DNA of 64,000 bases from Pedobacter chitinilyticus. Its GTDB lineage: Bacteria > Bacteroidota > Bacteroidia > Sphingobacteriales > Sphingobacteriaceae. This document shows, piece by piece, positions 27,801 through 36,157 of this stretch (within the stretch, counting starts at the first letter, position 1; each line of letters opens with the position of its first letter). The notes under the pieces were generated by a model, which was not told the DNA's origin, did not search any database, and saw only the letters and a list, made by a program, of their open reading frames with translations. Made by a program: the position numbers and the translations under genes. The stretch is taken from assembly GCF_003313385.1 (NCBI RefSeq), contig NZ_QMHN01000001.1, positions 583,673 to 647,672 on the forward strand. The letters run 5' to 3'.

Positions 27801-30720
27801 ACCGCTCTCGCCAGCTTTATCTACGGCTGGAGATTATAGGCCTAAAGTAGGAAGTGCTATGATCAACGCGGGTGATCAAACGTTATTTGCAGGTTTAAAC
27901 GCCAGTACCAAAGACCTAGATGGTAATTTACGTTTGGTAGGGAGCAATATAGATTTAGGGCCTTACGAAGCAACTATCCAGTCGCAAACCATTACCGCTA
28001 CAAATCTTTCTAAAACTTATGGCGATGCTGATTTTGAACCTGGTGCAACAGCAAGTTCTGGTTTAACAGTAAGTTACCTTTCAGCAGACAACAACATTGC
28101 TGAAGCTTATCAAGATGCCAGTGACAGCAATAAATGGAAACTGAAAATTAAAAAGGCAGGTACGGTAAATATTACCGCCAGTCAAGCAGGAGGTAATGGT
28201 TATAGTGCTGCTCCTGATCAGGTGTTTGTATTAACCATACAACCTAAAGTCCTAACTATTTCAGCTACTGGTAATCACAAAGTATATGATGCTGCTACCA
28301 TCGCTACGGTTAACCTTAGTTCAGATGCTTTAACTGGCGATGTACTTTCGCTTGCTTACACCTCTGCAACTTTTAATACAGAAAACGTCGGAAATAATAT
28401 CCCCGTAACGGTAAATGGTATTACCATATCGGGTACAAGTGCAGCCAATTATACCTTTAATACTATGGCCAGTGCTACGGCCAACATTACCCCGTTTGCA
28501 TTGACGGTATCTGCCATGGGCAATGATAGGGCTTATAATGCTACAAACGTTGCTACTGTAAATCTTTCAAGCAATGCCTTTGCAGGGGATAACCTGACAT
28601 TGGGTTATACTTTAGCTACCTTTAACGATAAAAATGTTGCTAATGGTAAGCCTATTTCGGTTTCTGGCATTAACTTATCGGGTACAGATTCAGGTAATTA
28701 TACCTTTAATGCTACGACCAGCACTACGGCCAATATTACCCCGTTTGCATTGACGGTATCTGCCATGGGCAATGATAGGGCATACAATGCTACCAACAAC
28801 GCTACGGTAAATCTTTCGAATAATGCTTTTGCAGGTGATAACCTGATCCTTAATTATATTGCTGCTACCTTTAACGATAAAAATGTTGCTAATGGTAAGC
28901 CTATTTCGGTTTCTGGCATTAGCTTATCGGGTACAGATTCAGGTAATTACACCTTTAATGCTACGACCAGCACTACGGCCAACATTACCCCGTTTGCACT
29001 AACTATTTCGGCCGCTGCTAATAGTAGGGTATACAATGCTGCCAATAACGCTACGGTAAATCTTTCGAGTAATGCTTTTGCAGGTGATAACCTGATCCTT
29101 AATTATAGTGCTGCTACTTTTAACGATAAAACTGTAGCCAATGGCAAAACAGTTTCAGTTTCGGGCATTAGCCTATCAGGAACCGATGCAGGTAATTATA
29201 CCTTTAACACTACAACCAGCACCAGCGCCAACATTACGCCGTATGCACTAACTATTTTGGCTACTGCTAATAGTAGGGTATACAATGCTGCCAATAACGC
29301 TGCGGTAAATCTTTCAAATAATGCTTTTGCTGGCGATAACATCACTGTGGCTTATATCTCCGCTACGTTTAACAACAAGACTGTAGCCAACAACAAACCT
29401 GTTTCAGTTTCGGGCATTAGCCTATCGGGAACTGATGCAGGCAATTATACCTTTAATACCACTGCTAATGCAACCGCTAACATTACGCCGTTTGCTTTAA
29501 CCATCTCGGCAAACGCTAATAACAAAGTTTATAATGGTAATGCAGATGCTACAGCATCCCTCTCGCACAATGGTTTTGCAGGCGATGCGCTGATAGCGAA
29601 TTACACTGCTGCTAGTTTTGATAACAGAAACGTGGGCAATAGTAAAACAGTATCCGTTTCGGGGATCAGTTTATCTGGAACCGATGCTGGTAACTATACT
29701 TTTAATGCCACAGCTACTGCCACGGCAGCCATTACCCCAGCTACACTTAACATTGTTGCACAGGCAAAAGCCAAAACCTATGGCGATGCCGATCCAGCAC
29801 TGACCTATACTTCAACGGGATTGGTAGGTTCAGATGCTTTAGCAGGGAGCCTTACCCGAGCTGCTGGAGAGAATGTTAACACTTATGCCATTACGCAGGG
29901 TTCCTTATCTGCAGGAACAAACTATATGGTGACGTTTACTGGATCTAATTTAGTCATTAATAAGGCAAACTTAACGGTAACCGCTGCCAATGCCGCCAAG
30001 TGTTTTGGACAGACCAATCCGAGTTTTGCACTTAACTATAGCGGCTTTAAGTTAAATGATAACGACAATAGCCTAACGAGCAAGCCTCAAGCCACTACTG
30101 CTGCCACGATTTCCAGCGCAGCTGGCAATTATCCTATTACCGTGTCAGGGGGAAGTTCTGCTAACTATACGCTGGTATATACAAATGGTACCTTACGGAT
30201 AGATGCGTTGCCTAATGTGAGTATTACACCAAGTAGAACTGGTGCTATTGGTAAAGGTTTAACGCTACAGTTGGTGGCTTCTGGTGGCACCAACTATAGT
30301 TGGGCAAATGCGCAGGGTATGATATCAGGTCAAAATAGCGCTAACCTTACCATAAGGCCTAGCACCAATACCACCTATACGGTTACAGTGACCAATGCCA
30401 ATGGTTGTAGTAGCACGGCTAGCTATGCGGTAATCGTTGCTGATGACCTGTCTATTTTGTCCGCTACCAATATTTTAAGTCCTAATGGCGATGGCATTAA
30501 CGATGTATGGAAGGTAGATAACCTTGATTTGTACCCGCAAGCGGTGGTTCGCATTTTTGATAAAGCTGGAAGGATCGTATATACTAAAAAAGGATACGAC
30601 AATACGTGGGATGGTACTTATAATGGACAACCATTAGCAGAAAACACTTACTACTATATCATTGATTTGGAAGCAGGAAAGGTGCTAAGGGGGTATATTA
30701 CTTTAGTGAGAGACAGGTAG
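24808..30720 (+). CDS. Giant T9SS-secreted adhesin with glycine-rich, parallel beta-helix and MBG/YDG repeats
   Basis: This 1970-residue cell-surface protein has a signal peptide (1-19, SMMVYSQ). Domains in order are Ig-like segments (20-215), a glycine-rich domain (about 228-415, GGGGGGGNN, PGGAGGELIG, GGGGGGYYGGGG), a second Ig-like linker (420-555), and a right-handed parallel beta-helix (about 560-1050, YVKKGSNGTGESWASPIAEL to NNGAAIYNSNSSPVL). MBG/YDG repeats follow (about 1060-1800, FALTVSAMGNDRAYNATN repeated six times in exact register), then further Ig-like domains and a CHU_C-type gliding-motility C-terminal domain (1885-1970, ILSPNGDGINDVWKVDNL), a type B T9SS signal. It is probably an adhesin. 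It pairs with the PorP/SprF gene that follows. Confidence 0.93.
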   Translation: MKKILLLGYFFLFSMMVYSQDVWLQNHFSPNSGFRLSNAENVTVLVNNNSGVIMASNTITVKYQVDNGTVVSQLLSSNLTAGASWNFTFTTKADLSAFGAHIIKVWVERPGDVNSLNNELTWTVNNTCIEMNQPANVSVCNGINTSIINFTSNLANVGYTWTNSNPAIGLAASGLDGIPSFTAVNTGTSPITSTVTVRPHYSISQTFNYTGAMQTFVVPQGITKIKIDARGAQGQSAIYNQPGTKPDDLGGKGGRVIAEYPVTPGQTIYVLVGGSNGYNGGGTGGGSIAQPKGGGASDIRIGGTALTNRVIVAGGGGGGGNNCSNNPEPGGAGGELIGAFGWQCGNQTGTAVGQGGTQTEGGAAGTSPATAGVLGIGGNAGGQGTASGGGGGGYYGGGGAAYGGGGGGSSYTDALAISVQHTQGFQDNDGQIMISYFNDECGAAYDKTFVYTINPTPTVVIPTDQNVLAGVKTKAVNFSSPTTGGNITYEWTNDMPAIGLAASGTGNIPAFVVNNNTNAPLTANITVTPKFTDGFSATSCNGVPQTFKITAKALMPDANGIIYVKKGSNGTGESWASPIAELADALVAAKNLNAATPAKVKQVWVASGTYQPMYSPEDGSNFGIDNGRDNAFLLVKDVKVYGGFAGNETTLQQRDLSIVANHSILSGDFNNDDVVTGSGATLSFAGNGENAYHVLLSVGDVGTAELNGFVVSGGNGNGSNITVSTLSIQQKDGAGMNITASSPIVANCIIQYNHVQTGLGGAIYIGTPNGAITAAPIISNSKFLNNRSTNFPGQGWGDEGAGAMYNVNSNPTITQCSFIGNLVTGDRFGGAIVNLYSEAQFNNVTISNNASLGTFGGAGGLANLGNKTVILNNVILTGNSAGANGGAIFNNSGAVSVLNNVLISGNVANNGAAIYNSNSSPVLTNVTISGNQANVNGTIYNTNTSLPQLQNTVVFGNSSGIVNNSGADVPVYRNSLVQDANGAGLITFNGTANDLFISPLSPALSTAGDYRPKVGSAMINAGDQTLFAGLNASTKDLDGNLRLVGSNIDLGPYEATIQSQTITATNLSKTYGDADFEPGATASSGLTVSYLSADNNIAEAYQDASDSNKWKLKIKKAGTVNITASQAGGNGYSAAPDQVFVLTIQPKVLTISATGNHKVYDAATIATVNLSSDALTGDVLSLAYTSATFNTENVGNNIPVTVNGITISGTSAANYTFNTMASATANITPFALTVSAMGNDRAYNATNVATVNLSSNAFAGDNLTLGYTLATFNDKNVANGKPISVSGINLSGTDSGNYTFNATTSTTANITPFALTVSAMGNDRAYNATNNATVNLSNNAFAGDNLILNYIAATFNDKNVANGKPISVSGISLSGTDSGNYTFNATTSTTANITPFALTISAAANSRVYNAANNATVNLSSNAFAGDNLILNYSAATFNDKTVANGKTVSVSGISLSGTDAGNYTFNTTTSTSANITPYALTILATANSRVYNAANNAAVNLSNNAFAGDNITVAYISATFNNKTVANNKPVSVSGISLSGTDAGNYTFNTTANATANITPFALTISANANNKVYNGNADATASLSHNGFAGDALIANYTAASFDNRNVGNSKTVSVSGISLSGTDAGNYTFNATATATAAITPATLNIVAQAKAKTYGDADPALTYTSTGLVGSDALAGSLTRAAGENVNTYAITQGSLSAGTNYMVTFTGSNLVINKANLTVTAANAAKCFGQTNPSFALNYSGFKLNDNDNSLTSKPQATTAATISSAAGNYPITVSGGSSANYTLVYTNGTLRIDALPNVSITPSRTGAIGKGLTLQLVASGGTNYSWANAQGMISGQNSANLTIRPSTNTTYTVTVTNANGCSSTASYAVIVADDLSILSATNILSPNGDGINDVWKVDNLDLYPQAVVRIFDKAGRIVYTKKGYDNTWDGTYNGQPLAENTYYYIIDLEAGKVLRGYITLVRDR
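28243..29736 (+). repeat. Six in-frame 249-bp (83-residue) tandem repeats inside the adhesin gene
   Basis: Unit boundaries fall at 28243, 28492, 28741, 28990, 29239 and 29488, ending at 29736, every step exactly 249 bases. Each unit encodes a MBG/YDG-type beta-sandwich ending in NYTFN-xT-ANITP. Units 2 and 3 (28492 and 28741) begin with more than 40 identical bases, which points to recent duplication or gene conversion; unit 1 and unit 6 are the most diverged. Confidence 0.9.
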
Positions 30721-31146
30721 GAGGCCTAAAGTTAAAAGTAAAAAATATAAAGTTGAAAAGGTTTGTCGTGCCGATACAAATGATCCATCTGCGGAAAAAT
30801 CAGCACTGCCAATTCCCTCTCATTTTTAAGGAGAGGGTTAGGGAGAGGTTTTTTACCCTCTCTCCGCTGTGCGGTTTCTCTCCCTAAAAGGGCGAGAGAA
30901 GTGCTTGGGGACGGACAATTAATAAAATAACCAATCTGCGGGAAGAAGTTGGCTAATGCAATTGAATATTGATACCTAGCCAATGATACCTAATAACCAA
31001 TACAAAGATCTCTCTCCCGAAGGATCGGGACAGGCACGATCGAGATGACGGAAATGGCGGGTTAATGCAAATAAACCAATGAACCAATGAACCAATGAAC
31101 TATTGAACCAATGAACTATTGAACTAATCAACCAATGAACCAAAAA
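30721..31146. repeat. Non-coding region with dispersed repeats before the PorP/SprF gene
   Basis: About 414 bases have no gene. A family A element at 30811-30852 (CCCTCTCATTTTTAAGGAGAGG) is followed by a second at 30855-30900 (CCCTCTCTCCGCTGTGCGG). A family B fragment at 31008-31050 contains CCCGAAGGATCGGG and CGATCGAGATGACGG. A family C tract from about 31070 reads ATAAACCAATGAACCAATG and continues as 9-base steps to about 31136, so it reaches the first possible start codon of the next gene. Confidence 0.7.
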
Positions 31147-32031
31147 ATGATGAAAAAGAACATATATATCCTTTGCCTAGCGATGGTGTTTACCACACTA
31201 AAAGTTAACGCACAATTAGTACCATTGGCGGCACAGTATTTCCAAAATCCATATTTAGCCAATCCAGCCATGGCGGGAGTTCATCAGGGGTTAGAAGTGT
31301 CTCTAGGTTATAGAAGCCAATGGAGTAAGATTCCAGGGGCACCCGAGCAACAAGCACTTACCCTTGCTTACGGTAAAAATCGCACAGGTTGGGGTGTTAA
31401 TCTCTATTTAGATAAGGCAGGATTACAGCGCCAGTTACGTGCATTGGCCAGTTACGCTTACCATTTACCTATTTCAACAGAACAGGCGTTGCACTTTGGT
31501 CTGTCGGTAGGGGTTTCGCAGCAACGTTTGTCACTGGAGGATATTCAAGGACGGCCCGATGATCTTTCTGCACAACGTTATAACGATCGTGAAGCTTATT
31601 TGGATGGTGATTTCGGCCTTGCTTATACCTACAATGGTTTCCGATTAGAAGCCGCACTACCTAACTTGGATAGATTGCTAAGGTCTAATCGAGAAAATGG
31701 ACTAGTAGATATTGCCACTTTTTACGCTGCGGCAAATTATAGGTTTGGTCTTACTGCCGACCAAGGTTGGGAGCTAGAGCCTAAAGTAGCCTACAGGGGT
31801 GTAAAAGGTTTCGATAGTGTCATTGATGCTGGTGCTGCGCTTTGGTTTGAAAACGGTCAGCTGATGTTGAGTGGATTATATCATAGCAGTAAAAGCGCCA
31901 CCTTTGGTTTAGGAATGGATTTAAAGAAGAAATATCGAATATTGGCCACTTATACCACTCAAACCTCTTCGTTAAGTAACTATACTAATGGAAGTTTTGA
32001 GCTAGGCTTGGGAATACGTTTAGGGAAATAA
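31147..32031 (+). CDS. PorP/SprF family type IX secretion outer membrane protein
   Basis: This protein is about 294 residues long with a signal peptide (MMKKNIYILCLAMVFTTLKVNAQ). The N-terminus after cleavage (LVPLAAQYFQNPYLANPAMAGVHQGLEVSLGYRSQWSKIPGAP, residues about 26-68) is the hallmark of PorP/SprF proteins, which form outer-membrane barrels linked to secretion of T9SS type B cargo such as SprB. The rest has amphipathic strands ending GSFELGLGIRLGK. It follows the giant CHU_C-domain adhesin gene, the usual arrangement for a dedicated pair. I prefer the ATG at 31147 (or 31150). An upstream ATG at 31135 lies inside the AACCAATGA repeat and adds only MNQK. Confidence 0.9.
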   Translation: MMKKNIYILCLAMVFTTLKVNAQLVPLAAQYFQNPYLANPAMAGVHQGLEVSLGYRSQWSKIPGAPEQQALTLAYGKNRTGWGVNLYLDKAGLQRQLRALASYAYHLPISTEQALHFGLSVGVSQQRLSLEDIQGRPDDLSAQRYNDREAYLDGDFGLAYTYNGFRLEAALPNLDRLLRSNRENGLVDIATFYAAANYRFGLTADQGWELEPKVAYRGVKGFDSVIDAGAALWFENGQLMLSGLYHSSKSATFGLGMDLKKKYRILATYTTQTSSLSNYTNGSFELGLGIRLGK

Positions 32032-32688
32032 TGGATAACGACCACTTTTAAATAAACCGTTCTTTAAACTGCTTTATAGTAAGTAGAAAATTAAATATAA
32101 TAAACCCGCCATCTCAATCAATAAAACCTCCGCCTCGTTCTCTCATTACAAAAGGCGTGAGGTTTTTTTTATTTTTTTCTAACCCTTCTAAACTTACCCA
32201 AACACTTCCCTCCCTTTTAGAGATATGTCCATAAGACAGAGAGGGTTAATTACAAAACCTCTCTCTAACTCTCTCCTTAAAAAGGAGAGAGGATAGGTGG
32301 TGCAAAATCATTTCTGCAATACAAAACATGTAGATACTCAATGACATTTATAAGCGATTTTTTTTTCTTTTAAAAGAAATCATCAATTGGGCAATGACTA
32401 ACAATCAATCTGCGGAAAAATCAGCGGGAAATAAAACCCTAAAGACCTTTCCGCTACGGTTGAGGTGACGATACAGGAACGCGTAAAGACTGAACAAACA
32501 AATAACCAGTTAAATGATTAATCCAGTTGCTTAGAGATCCTTTGCTCCCGAAGTGTCGGGACAGGCACGGTCGAGATGACGGAAATGGTTGGCCAGTACC
32601 AATGACTAATGAACTAATGAACCAATGAACCAACGAACATTTAAACTAACCACTAATTCCTAACTACTAACCCCTAATAGGTCCCTCA
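32032..32688. repeat. Non-coding region with terminator and dispersed repeats
   Basis: There are 657 bases without a gene. A terminator follows the PorP/SprF gene at 32123. At 32206-32249 and 32259-32294 are family A copies; the second is the same as one at 16555-16590 over more than 35 bases. The T-run at 32359-32368 has no associated stem. A family B element at 32532-32582 contains CCCGAAGTGTCGGG. Positions 32600-32678 are a family C tract (AACTAATGAACCAATGAACC, then TAACTACTAACCCCTAA). Confidence 0.7.
32123..32178 (+). terminator. Intrinsic terminator downstream of the PorP/SprF gene
   Basis: AAAACCTC-CGCCT at 32123-32135 pairs with AGGCG-T-GAGGTTTT at 32153-32166, with one bulged T. A T-rich run (GGTTTTTTTTATTTTTTT) follows. 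The placement 90 bases after the stop fits a transcript end. Confidence 0.75.
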
Positions 32689-32720
32689 TTTGCAACTCAT
32701 ACCTAAATACACTACATTTG
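32689..32720 (+). promoter_or_regulatory. Bacteroidota-type promoter for the cobalamin operon (TTTG-N20-TACATTTG)
   Basis: TTTG at 32689-32692 and TACATTTG at 32713-32720 are separated by 20 bases, which matches the phylum's -33/-7 consensus (TTTG and TAnnTTTG) closely. A transcription start about 7 bases downstream would place the riboswitch at the very 5' end of the transcript. Confidence 0.8.
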
Positions 32721-32728
32721 CATCGCTT

Positions 32729-32895
32729 TTGGTTCCCTCGGGTAACGCCTAGGGATTAAAAGGGAATACGGTGTAAATCCGTAACTGTCCCGCAGCTGTA
32801 AGCTCTTTAACTGTTTGCTATTCTACAAGCCACTATGTTAAATTTATCTAACATGGGAAGGCAGCAAACAGGGAGTAAGTCAGAAGACCTGCCTT
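32729..32895 (+). ncRNA. Cobalamin (AdoCbl-type) riboswitch
   Basis: The conserved core is clear. GGTTCCC at about 32731 pairs with GGGAA at 32762. It is followed by the TACGGTGTAAATCCGTAAC stem, ACTGTCCCGCAGCTGTAAGC, a long peripheral stem with ATGTTA and TAACAT arms (32836-32854), and the B12-box AAGTCAGAAGACCTGCC at 32877-32893. Order and spacing match cobalamin riboswitches. It lies 106 bases ahead of a BtuB-like receptor gene, a classical target that is repressed when cobalamin is plentiful. The expression platform between 32896 and 33001 is discussed in the findings. Confidence 0.95.
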
Positions 32896-33001
32896 TAGCA
32901 CGATTAATTCATAGCTTTCGGGGATTGAAGCTAGGAGTGATGTGCCAGTAATTTACTAGCTCCTTAATTTCTGTTTGCTGTGGGGATAACTCACATCAAA
33001 A

Positions 33002-35035
33002 ATGGTAAAAAGAAAAGCCTTAGCTAAGCTAAGCTTATTTCATTGCTTGGTAACCTTAGGCCTATTGAACATAGGACCTTCGGAAGTGCTTGCCCAAAAT
33101 ACCGACAGCGTGGCCAAAGCCAATCAGCTAAAGGAAGTGCATATTTTACGTTATCGCTTAAGCAGACAGCACCTTTCGCCAGTACCGCAACAAATCATGA
33201 CGGCACAAGAACTGAAAAGGCTCAATAGTTTATCTGTAGCTGACGCAGTGAGGTACTTTTCTGGCGTTCAATTAAAAGACTATGGTGGCATTGGGGGATT
33301 GAAAACGGTGAATATCCGTAGCATGGGCAGTAACCACACAGGAGTTTTCTTAGATGGTGTAGCTTTAAGCAATGCTCAAAATGGACAAGTAGATTTAGGT
33401 AAATATGCTTTGGATAATATCGAAGAAATATCCCTGCTAAGTGGACAAAACCCCAATTTATTACAGCCCGCCAAATCAGTAGCTACGGCGAGTGCCATCT
33501 TTTTGAAGACTAAGACCCCAAGTTTCGATTCAGAAAAGCATTTTGCTTTAAATACCGAACTGAAAATAGGTGATTTTGGGTTGGTTAATCCAAATATCAG
33601 CTACCAACAACGCATTAATAATAACTTGTGGAGTAGTGTAAGCACTTCTTACATCCGTGCCAATGGCCGATACCAGTTTAGATTGACCAATGGTGTTTTT
33701 GATACCACAGCCGTGAGAAGTAATGGCGATGTGGAACGTTTTAGGTTACAAGCAGGTTTATTCGGAAGAACCAAGGACAGTGCCAGTTGGAATGTACAGG
33801 CTTATTCCTTCCTTTCTGAACGTGGACTGCCTGGAGCCATTATCTCCAATAAATTCGATTATCAGCAACGCATTTGGGATAAAAACTTTTTTCTGCAAGG
33901 CAATTATCAAAAGCGTCTAAATAAGTTTGAGTTGCTGTTGAATGCCAAACTCGCTTACGACCAAACCCGCTATATCGATCCAGAATACATCCGCATTGAC
34001 GGTTACTTGGATAACAGGTTTTACGAAAAGGAAGCCTATGTATCGGCGGCACTTAAATATAATGTCACTACACAATGGCAGTTAGCTTTAGCTAGTGATT
34101 ATCAATTGCAGGATTTAGATGCCAACATCTATCGTTTTGCGTACCCTACACGCCACAGTTTTTTGAATGCGATTAGTGCGGCATATACCACTAATAGGCT
34201 AAGCTTGCAGGGTAATTTGTTGAGCACCACCATTAGGGAAGAAGTACAGGCCTTTGAAGCAGGCGGTAACAAACAGGTATTTAGTCCAACCTTTATGTTC
34301 TCGTGGAAGGTTTTTGAAGACCAGTCGTTTAGGATTAGAGGTTTTTATAAAGACATTTTCCGCATGCCTACCTTTAACGACTTATACTACACTTTTAGCG
34401 GCAATACCTTGCTACGACCTGAATACACCAAGCAATACGACCTTGGTTTAACCTATGCCACCGTTTTCGACCAAAGCCGTTTCAAATACTTAGAGTTTCA
34501 GGCAGATGCTTACTACAATACCGTTAAAGATAAAATTATTGCACAACCTGGTGCCAACCTGTTCAGGTGGATCATGTACAACGTAAGTAAGGTGGAAATA
34601 AAAGGCTTGGAGGCTAATGTAAAAACTGGGGTAGATTTAGCGAAAAGTCTACACTTGGGCCTAGGTTTTAACTACACTTATCAGCAAGCCATTGATGTGA
34701 CGGATAGGAACGACGAGAGCTACCGCAATCAAATCCCTTATGTCCCAAAACACAGTGGTTCTTTTTTGGGTAGGTTAGATTATAAGCAGTGGAAACTCAA
34801 CTATAGCTTTATTTATACAGGCTCTCGCTATAACCAACGGGCCAACCTGGTTTACAACTATATGCAACCATGGTACACCCACGATTCGGCTTTAGGTTAT
34901 ACCTTTGCCATAGCCAAACAACAATTTGAAATTACTGGAGAAGTAAATAACTTGCTTAACCAGTATTATGACGTAGTGCCTAACTTCCCAATGCCAGGCC
35001 GTAATTATCGTTTAACCCTTCAGTACCGCTTATGA
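33002..35035 (+). CDS. btuB: BtuB-like TonB-dependent cobalamin receptor
   Basis: This 677-residue outer-membrane protein has a signal peptide (1-32, to VLAQN). The plug domain spans about 60-165 (MTAQELKRLNSLSVADAVRYF, IRSMGSNHTGVFLDGVALSN, LDNIEEISLLSGQNP). A 22-strand barrel follows, ending in RNYRLTLQYRL. No SusC-type regulatory domain is present, unlike the receptor at 12926, so this is a classical TonB-dependent siderophore/vitamin-type receptor. The riboswitch directly upstream makes cobalamin the likely ligand. The stop overlaps the next start by four bases (ATGA), linking it to the BtuG-like lipoprotein. Specificity is inferred from the riboswitch, not from residues. Confidence 0.9.
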   Translation: MVKRKALAKLSLFHCLVTLGLLNIGPSEVLAQNTDSVAKANQLKEVHILRYRLSRQHLSPVPQQIMTAQELKRLNSLSVADAVRYFSGVQLKDYGGIGGLKTVNIRSMGSNHTGVFLDGVALSNAQNGQVDLGKYALDNIEEISLLSGQNPNLLQPAKSVATASAIFLKTKTPSFDSEKHFALNTELKIGDFGLVNPNISYQQRINNNLWSSVSTSYIRANGRYQFRLTNGVFDTTAVRSNGDVERFRLQAGLFGRTKDSASWNVQAYSFLSERGLPGAIISNKFDYQQRIWDKNFFLQGNYQKRLNKFELLLNAKLAYDQTRYIDPEYIRIDGYLDNRFYEKEAYVSAALKYNVTTQWQLALASDYQLQDLDANIYRFAYPTRHSFLNAISAAYTTNRLSLQGNLLSTTIREEVQAFEAGGNKQVFSPTFMFSWKVFEDQSFRIRGFYKDIFRMPTFNDLYYTFSGNTLLRPEYTKQYDLGLTYATVFDQSRFKYLEFQADAYYNTVKDKIIAQPGANLFRWIMYNVSKVEIKGLEANVKTGVDLAKSLHLGLGFNYTYQQAIDVTDRNDESYRNQIPYVPKHSGSFLGRLDYKQWKLNYSFIYTGSRYNQRANLVYNYMQPWYTHDSALGYTFAIAKQQFEITGEVNNLLNQYYDVVPNFPMPGRNYRLTLQYRL

Positions 35036-36153
35036 AACGATTAGGAATTTTACTGTTGTTATTAGCGGGCTTGGCTAGTTGTAGAAAAGATCCCGCACCG
35101 CTGCCAGCTGAAATCAGTAGGGTAGAAGCCGATCCTGGTTCGGTATTAAAAGGTATGTATCTGGTAAACGAAGGTAATATGAGCATGAACAAAGCTTCGT
35201 TAGATTATCTTGATTTGCGCAATGGACTTTATACCCGTAATTTCTACAGTCAAGTGAACCCACAAATCACCAAAGGTTTGGGCGATGTTGCCAACGATAT
35301 TGGAATTTATGGCAGCAAATTGTATGTAGTGGTCAATCTATCCAACAAAGTGGAGGTCTTGGATGTGAAAACGGGTAAACGTTTAGGGCAAGTAGATCTC
35401 ATTAATGGTAGATATGTGACTTTTGCCAATGGAAAAGCTTATGTAAGTGCCTATGTAGGCAGGGTGTACGATCCTAATTCGCCAAATGGTGTAGTGGCGG
35501 AGATTGATACCACAGCACTCAGCATTACCCGTACAGTAAGCGTAGGCAGGCAACCCGAGGAACTGGCTGTAGTGAATAATAAGCTATATGTTGCCAATTC
35601 GGGAGGGTATAGCCCTAATAATTACGAACGTACGGTGTCGGTAATTGACTTGAATACTTTTACAGAAGTGAAACGCATTGATGTAGCCATTAACTTACAT
35701 CGTTTAAAAGCTGATAAATATGGTGATTTGTATGTGACTTCAAGGGGCGATTATTATAATGTCCCTTCTAAACTTTTGGTGGTAGACACTCAAACGGAAA
35801 AAGTAAAAAGAACTTTTGACTTGGCGGCAAGCAACCTAGCCATTGATGATGATGTGGCTTATGTGATTGCCACCGAATGGAACCAAAGCCAGCAAAAGAA
35901 TACCATTAGTTACAACACTATTGATGTGAAAAATGAATTGCTGTTGAGCAGGCCTTTCATTAGTGATGGCACACAAAACAGTATTTTACTGCCTTATGGT
36001 ATTAATGTGAACCCTTATACCAAGGAAGTTTACCTTACCGACGCCAAAGACTACGTTACTCCTGGTAAATTACATTGTTATACCCCCGATGGTAAATTGA
36101 AATGGTCGGTTACTACGGGGGATATCCCAGCACATATGGTTTTTGTTAAATAA
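35032..36153 (+). CDS. BtuG-like YncE/DUF5074-type beta-propeller lipoprotein 1
   Basis: This 373-residue protein is exported by a signal II sequence with lipobox (LLLAGLASCRKD, Cys at residue 18). It has the repeat pattern of a seven-bladed propeller: GMYLVNEGNMSMNKASLDYL, YGSKLYVVVNLSNKVEVLDV, NGKAYVSAYVGRVYDPNSP and GINVNPYTKEVYLTDAKDYV. In gut Bacteroidetes such YncE-like lipoproteins (BtuG) bind B12 tightly at the surface and sit on BtuB as a lid. The four-base overlap with btuB and the upstream riboswitch support that role. It is paralogous to the next gene. Cobalamin binding itself is inference. Confidence 0.85.
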   Translation: MKRLGILLLLLAGLASCRKDPAPLPAEISRVEADPGSVLKGMYLVNEGNMSMNKASLDYLDLRNGLYTRNFYSQVNPQITKGLGDVANDIGIYGSKLYVVVNLSNKVEVLDVKTGKRLGQVDLINGRYVTFANGKAYVSAYVGRVYDPNSPNGVVAEIDTTALSITRTVSVGRQPEELAVVNNKLYVANSGGYSPNNYERTVSVIDLNTFTEVKRIDVAINLHRLKADKYGDLYVTSRGDYYNVPSKLLVVDTQTEKVKRTFDLAASNLAIDDDVAYVIATEWNQSQQKNTISYNTIDVKNELLLSRPFISDGTQNSILLPYGINVNPYTKEVYLTDAKDYVTPGKLHCYTPDGKLKWSVTTGDIPAHMVFVK

Positions 36154-36157
36154 TAAA

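Noticed and set aside
32359..32368. T-run as a terminator
   Set aside because: No paired stem precedes it.
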